NCBI RefSeq assembly: GCF_001884735.1
Contig: NZ_MJAP01000038.1
Coordinates: 1-43,715 of the forward strand
Source of the DNA: Natronohydrobacter thiooxidans
Lineage (GTDB): Bacteria > Pseudomonadota > Alphaproteobacteria > Rhodobacterales > Rhodobacteraceae
Length of the DNA: 43,715 bases
Reading direction: 5' to 3'
The notes under the pieces are model-generated. The model ran no database searches, had not been told where the DNA came from, and saw only the letters and a program-made list of their open reading frames with translations. Positions 40,029 to 43,715 of this stretch are shown here, piece by piece (the first letter of the stretch is position 1; every line of letters begins with the position of its first letter). The translations under genes were made by a program, and so were the position numbers.

Positions 40029-40379
40029 TCAGGTGTTATCTGGGGTGACGCAGCAGGCGGGATCGCCGGATGCAGCCTCTAGCGCGCCGATAAGTTCCGC
40101 CAGCGGGGCCAGCGCACCGGGGGCGAGCGCATAGCAGACGCGGGGCGGGTCGATCTGCCCTTCGATCACGCCCGCCGCTTTCAGGATGCGCAAGTGTTCC
40201 GAGACGGTCGATTGCGCCAGCCCCACCGCCTGCACGATATCGCCGCCGATGCATCCCGGCGTGCGCGCGAGCAGCGCAAGGATTTTCAGCCGCGCAGGGT
40301 GCGCCAGTGCCTTGGCCAGCGCGGCCAGCCGTTCATCATCAGCCGCTTTCGCAAGAATTGGGTATGAGAGCATGTACAT
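40029..40379 (-). CDS. arsR: ArsR-family arsenic-responsive repressor
   Basis: 116 aa; three clustered starts (GTG 40382, ATG 40379, ATG 40373) are possible. The winged helix reads LAHPARLKILALLARTPGCI, GLAQSTVSEHLRILKAAGVI and ARxxxCYAL-like DPPRVCYALAP. Cysteines in GCIGG and the C-terminal pair DPACCVTP are candidate As(III) ligands, similar in position to AfArsR-type sensors. It represses the operon that it heads. Confidence 0.9.
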   Translation of the reverse strand: MYMLSYPILAKAADDERLAALAKALAHPARLKILALLARTPGCIGGDIVQAVGLAQSTVSEHLRILKAAGVIEGQIDPPRVCYALAPGALAPLAELIGALEAASGDPACCVTPDNT

Positions 40380-40389
40380 CACTTCGGCT

Positions 40390-40405
40390 ATCGTCGTTAA
40401 ACGAT
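40390..40405. promoter_or_regulatory. Candidate ArsR operator
   Basis: ATCGT-CGTTAA-ACGAT is an inverted repeat 11 bases upstream of the arsR start, overlapping the expected promoter. Confidence 0.5.
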
Positions 40406-40772
40406 TTATAGAAATGTTTCAGAAATGGCACAAGAGCTCGTGCAGCCTGCGCGTCAGAGTTCCCTATGGACTGAACGTCCGTTTGGGGGGCGGACCCGTC
40501 GCTCCTGCCGTCATTTTCGCAGTGTAAGAGAGCCGCCTGACGACGGCGCAGCCATGCAGCTTCTGTAATTGGTGGAAGCAGACAAGCGCTGCAGCGACTT
40601 TGACCTGCAGTATTAAGTACTCGAGCTTGTCAGAAAGCCCCCGATCCAAAGCCCGACCTGATCCGCACAAACTATTTCTTCACGTGTAAGCGGGCTGAGT
40701 TGAATCTTTTGAACGGTAGTTTACCCAATTGCTGTATCCGCACATACACCGTGCAACCGCAGAGATTGTGAC
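40406..40772. other. Gap between arsR and the permease gene
   Basis: 367 bases with no convincing gene; the short frames on the minus strand carry no family features. It contains the divergent promoters of arsR and the 40773 gene. No strong repeat was found. Confidence 0.4.
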
Positions 40773-41885
40773 TTGGAAAACCTACTGCGCCAGATTCTGA
40801 TGACATTTTCCAGAGACTGGCTACTTCTTGCGTTGTTGGCATTGTTCCCGTTTTTGCTCTGGCTGGCACCTGCCGGCCTTGGCGCTTTGCCGGGACTTGT
40901 GGATTGGAAGACTGTATCGGCTCTTGCCGGTCTGATGGTCCTCAGCCGTGGGCTGGAGGTCTCAGGCATGATTGATCGTGTGGGACGCGCAGTTTTGACG
41001 CAGTTGCACAGCATACGTTGGCTCGCTGTTGCATTGGTCCTTCTGGCCGCGGTCCTGTCAGCGATTGTCACCAATGATGTGGCGCTGTTCGTGACCGTGC
41101 CGTTGACATTGGGTCTAGCGCGCATGGTCACGCTGCCGGTGGGACGGCTCGTAATCTTTCAGGCGCTTGCCGTGAATGCAGGCTCTGCGCTATCGCCTGT
41201 GGGAAATCCGCAAAACCTGTTCCTGTGGCAGGTCTCAGGCATGGGGTTCGTCGAGTTCACACTAACGATGCTGCCCATATCGGGCGCTATGCTTGTTCTG
41301 GTCCTCGCGCTTGTGCCGGTCGGCTTTGGCAAGGCCACGCTCGCGCTGGCGGACATGAAAAGCCCTTTGCCACTGAACCGCGACCTGATGGGTGCGTCAC
41401 TTGTCGCCTATCCACTGTTTCTATGGGCCGTGAATGCCGGGTTTGCAATGGTCGGGGCTGCGGTCATCATCGGCGTTTTTGCTGTAATCTTCCGGAAGAT
41501 CCTGCGCGGCGTGGATTGGACGCTGTTGCTGGTTTTCATCCTGATGTTCGTCAATATGGGGCTGGCGGGCCAAATTCCCATGATAGAGACGCAAGTCAGC
41601 GCGCTTCTGCACGGGCCGGGTTCAGCCTTTGCTCTGGGCGCGGGGCTGTCGCAGGTCATCTCAAATGTCCCGGCCGCGATCTTTCTGGCCGCCTTTACAG
41701 ACGAGTGGCGGGCGCTGGCGTGGGGGGTGAATGTAGGAGGCTTCGGACTTGCGATCGGCTCACTGGCCAATCTGATCGCCCTTCGGCTGTACCGCCAGCC
41801 CGGATTGTGGGTGCAGTTCCACCTCTGGTCGCTGCCGGTATTTGGCATCAGCTTCGCTGTTGGCGCGGCACTTCTGGCGATCTGA
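40773..41885 (+). CDS. SLC13/ArsB-like anion permease
   Basis: A 370-aa protein with about 10 hydrophobic segments. It uses TTG at 40773, or ATG at 40800, which would remove 9 residues; neither has a strong ribosome site. Features of the ion-transporter superfamily: LSAIVTNDVALFVTVPLTLG (N-D in a membrane hairpin), VNAGSALSPVGNPQNLFLW (the G-N-P-Q-N motif) and AGLSQVISNVPAAIFLA (second S-N-V-P). ArsB, CitM and SLC13 proteins share these. Position next to the arsenic operon makes an oxyanion substrate attractive, but the strand differs and no ArsA is present. Confidence 0.75.
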   Translation: MENLLRQILMTFSRDWLLLALLALFPFLLWLAPAGLGALPGLVDWKTVSALAGLMVLSRGLEVSGMIDRVGRAVLTQLHSIRWLAVALVLLAAVLSAIVTNDVALFVTVPLTLGLARMVTLPVGRLVIFQALAVNAGSALSPVGNPQNLFLWQVSGMGFVEFTLTMLPISGAMLVLVLALVPVGFGKATLALADMKSPLPLNRDLMGASLVAYPLFLWAVNAGFAMVGAAVIIGVFAVIFRKILRGVDWTLLLVFILMFVNMGLAGQIPMIETQVSALLHGPGSAFALGAGLSQVISNVPAAIFLAAFTDEWRALAWGVNVGGFGLAIGSLANLIALRLYRQPGLWVQFHLWSLPVFGISFAVGAALLAI

Positions 41886-42034
41886 AAGGCCGGTGCGCGA
41901 CATATTTGCATTTCCCTCGGGCAAGGGCGCGGTTTTGCTTAGGCTATTGCCCGAGTTGTTTGCACTGGAGGCCGCTGTCAGTTAGCCAAACCCGACCCGG
42001 CACGATATGGCATAACTGACGAAAGGCTCATTGC

Positions 42035-42895
42035 ATGACATATCTGGAAGCTGTCATTCTGGGCCTTGTTCAGGGTGTGTTCATGTTTGTTCCGGTCAGT
42101 TCGACGGCGCATCTGGTCGTGACACAGCATGTCATGATTGCGCAGGGCTCCAGCATACCGCCGCCAGAAAGCCCGGCAATGATCCTGTTCGATCTGGTGG
42201 TGCATTTGGGCACATTGGTGTCCATCGCAGTGGTTTTCTGGAAAAGCCTGTCTGCGCTCTGCCGCGCAACTGTGGTGGAGACGACCAGCCGCCTGCGCAT
42301 GCCGGGGCAGGGGATGGGGGTATTCTCGAAGCTGTTTCTGATGGGGATGCTGACAGTTCTGGTGACAGGCGTGCTGGGGCTTTTGTTCAAGCGCACTTTC
42401 GAGATGGTCTTTTCCGCGCCGCAGGTCCTGGTTGTCACCCTCTCGCTGACCGCTGTGCTGTTATACGTGACCGACCGCCTGCCGAGGCGCCCGCTGGGGA
42501 TAAAGAGCCTTGGTCCGCGCATTGCGATCGTGATCGGGGTGGCGCAGGCCTTGGCGTTGATCCCGGGCATCAGCCGCAGTGGCATAACCATCATCGCCGG
42601 GCTGTTTTCCGGCCTGAAGCGGCGTTGGGCCGCCGAATACAGTTTTCTGGTGGCGATCCCGACCATTCTGGCGGCCAGCCTATTGCAAGGCATTGAAGTG
42701 ATGCGCGGTGCGGGGCTGGAAGGTGTCGGCCTGGGGCCGATGCTGGTGGGGTTCGTAGTGGCCGCCATTTCCGGCACAGTGGCTTTGAGCCTTGTGCTGG
42801 CGCTGCTGTACAAGGCGCAACTGAAGGTGTTTTCCGTTTATCTGATTGCCCTCGCGTCGGTAATCGGGTTCGGGGTGTTTGACGGGATCATCTGA
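42035..42895 (+). CDS. uppP: Undecaprenyl-diphosphatase UppP/BacA family, divergent
   Basis: A 286-aa membrane protein. The family landmarks are VPVSSTAHLVV (with the conserved His26) and LIPGISRSGITIIAG (the P-G-x-S-R-S-x-x-T motif). But the first motif, normally (E/Q)-x-x-x-E, reads Q13-G-V-F-M17: the second Glu, essential in E. coli UppP (E21), is Met. An IPPPESPAM insert follows. Normal role: dephosphorylate undecaprenyl diphosphate, giving bacitracin resistance. With the missing acid it may be inactive, altered in substrate, or a transporter-like relative. Confidence 0.85.
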   Translation: MTYLEAVILGLVQGVFMFVPVSSTAHLVVTQHVMIAQGSSIPPPESPAMILFDLVVHLGTLVSIAVVFWKSLSALCRATVVETTSRLRMPGQGMGVFSKLFLMGMLTVLVTGVLGLLFKRTFEMVFSAPQVLVVTLSLTAVLLYVTDRLPRRPLGIKSLGPRIAIVIGVAQALALIPGISRSGITIIAGLFSGLKRRWAAEYSFLVAIPTILAASLLQGIEVMRGAGLEGVGLGPMLVGFVVAAISGTVALSLVLALLYKAQLKVFSVYLIALASVIGFGVFDGII

Positions 42896-43422
42896 TCGTA
42901 TCCGTGACGGAATAGTGGGTTATCCAGCGTTCCCGAAACGAATGAATTGTTTGCCAGCCCATCCAGCCCCCCAGTGTTCCAGGTCATTGAACCAACCCGA
43001 GCGAGCATTCCATGATCGAGACAAACTTGATCCGGGCGGATAGGGCAATTCTTCGTCATCACCGCACCGGGCTTCCTATGCCTGCTACAGGCTGAACGTA
43101 ATGGGCGTATGAACCTGATAATGCGCGTTGCCCTTCAGTGTAAGTTCCGATCCTTGTTCGCAAGGAGGTGGTTGACTTGCGCTTCAGCCGGGGCTATCAG
43201 AACGACGCTGCGAATATCGCGGCCATTTTCATGTATCAACCAGAGAGACCCATGGACAGTTGCTCTAGTAGCGGTCTGGCCTCTGTGTTTTGCGAAATGC
43301 TGCGCAGCCGCCAGACCTTCCGGACACAATCAGACCACCCGGCCTGTCTGCGGCTTTGGGGCCTGCGCCTGTAACGCAGCCCTTGTGCTTCCAGACCGGC
43401 GCGGCTGGACGGAGGCACGACA
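42896..43422. other. Gap without recognizable gene
   Basis: 527 bases. Frames at 43109-43426 and 43168-43374 on the plus strand show no recognizable family and overlap each other, so I do not annotate them. The last 20 bases contain the GGAGG of the next gene. This may be the border between the cargo and the plasmid backbone. Confidence 0.4.
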
Positions 43423-43617
43423 ATGACCTTTCACTTCGCCCATATGGCTCCACCCGGCGCATCCGCGCGCCGCACCCCTGTCGCTTGCTGGCTGCGTGAT
43501 GCGCGCACAGGCCGGCTGATGCAGCATTGGCTGACCACCACGCCCAGTCAGCCGGACGCATTGGACAGCCCCCTTTGCGCACTTCTCGCCCAGCAAGCCG
43601 AGCTGCGCGCGGGCTGA
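43423..43617 (+). CDS. Small plasmid hypothetical protein
   Basis: A 64-aa protein with GGAGG 9 bases upstream of ATG 43423, a strong start. It begins MTFHFAHMAPPGASARRTPV and contains CWLRDARTGRLMQHWL. I recall similar short proteins in Rhodobacterales plasmid backbones but know no function. No membrane segment or signal is visible. It precedes the partial gene at the right edge by 37 bases and is likely co-transcribed. Confidence 0.6.
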   Translation: MTFHFAHMAPPGASARRTPVACWLRDARTGRLMQHWLTTTPSQPDALDSPLCALLAQQAELRAG

Positions 43618-43654
43618 CGCCCGCACGCACGCGCCCGCGTCGGGAGGGCATCCT

Positions 43655-43715
43655 ATGCGTCTCATCCTCGCCGGAGGGCGGCATCTCGATGATGTCACCC
43701 TGATCCGCCGCGCGC
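43655..43715 (+). CDS. Start of a possible DUF2493-like gene, cut by the window edge
   Basis: ATG 43655 follows a GGGAGG ribosome site. The 20 visible residues, MRLILAGGRHLDDVTLIRRA, resemble the beginning of DUF2493/SLOG proteins (hydrophobic strand, then G-G-R and D). Too short for a firm call. Confidence 0.4.
   Translation, partial: MRLILAGGRHLDDVTLIRRA

Noticed and set aside
43109..43426. 105-aa plus-strand frame before the 43423 gene
   Set aside because: No recognizable motif, overlaps another equally long frame and covers the GGAGG of the next gene.
1..43715. rRNA, tRNA, Rep initiator (RepABC, RepA/DnaA-like) or VirB genes
   Set aside because: I looked for their characteristic motifs and found none, so replication and mating-pore functions must lie outside the window if present.

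Overview
The window is GC-rich alphaproteobacterial DNA, most like the Rhodobacterales/Roseobacter group. This rests on the family types (DUF6878, DUF6429, strawberry-notch helicase, plasmid toprim protein, ACR3/ArsJ arsenic genes), the codon bias, and an alphaproteobacterial LexA box (GTTC-N7-GTTC). The layout is that of a plasmid or integrative mobilizable element: housekeeping-type plasmid genes, interrupted by cargo blocks and decayed insertion sequences. I see no rRNA, tRNA or CRISPR array, no recognizable replication initiator, and no type IV secretion mating-pore genes.

Region 1 (1-14.7 kb) is plasmid backbone. It holds a DUF932 fragment, a small P-loop kinase, several short plasmid hypotheticals, a Phd/PemK-like toxin-antitoxin pair with a perfect operator palindrome, and a LexA-box-controlled small gene divergent from a 1490-aa methyltransferase-like/strawberry-notch helicase. 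A toprim (primase-like) protein, a DUF2493/SLOG protein, two WGR proteins, a DUF6429 protein, a plasmid-borne methionine aminopeptidase, a zinc-ribbon protein and an SRAP (HMCES/YedK-like) protein follow. Together they look like a DNA-processing and damage-response kit.

Region 2 (15.0-18.7 kb) is a MocR-type regulator divergent from an MFS transporter and a D-Ala-D-Ala ligase, which suggests a cell-wall or D-cycloserine-type resistance cassette. Region 3 (19.0-20.3 kb) has an H-NS-like gene and an ssb gene whose start codon is out of frame with the body. Region 4 (20.7-28.2 kb) is a LysR-regulated operon: two tandem D-glutamate cyclase-like (DUF4392) genes followed by a complete tripartite tricarboxylate transporter (tctCBA). 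IS3, IS5/IS1182-like and IS110 remnants bracket it, along with a truncated 2-hydroxyacid dehydrogenase. Divergent copies of a roughly 190-bp repeat lie at 18.8 and 28.0 kb.

Region 5 (28.2-35.8 kb) is the partition and mobilization core. It has parA with an uncharacterized partner gene, a striking 190-bp array of 7-bp repeats that is a candidate centromere, a probable oriT zone, a MobC-like relaxosome protein, a VirD2/MOBP-type relaxase and a VirD4/TraG coupling protein. Region 6 (36.0-40.4 kb) is an arsR-acr3-gapdh-CDF-arsJ arsenic operon. Region 7 (40.8-43.7 kb) has an SLC13/ArsB-like permease, a divergent UppP and the start of another plasmid backbone block. The most novel-looking item is the ParA/Orf204/heptad-repeat locus at 28.2-29.9 kb.
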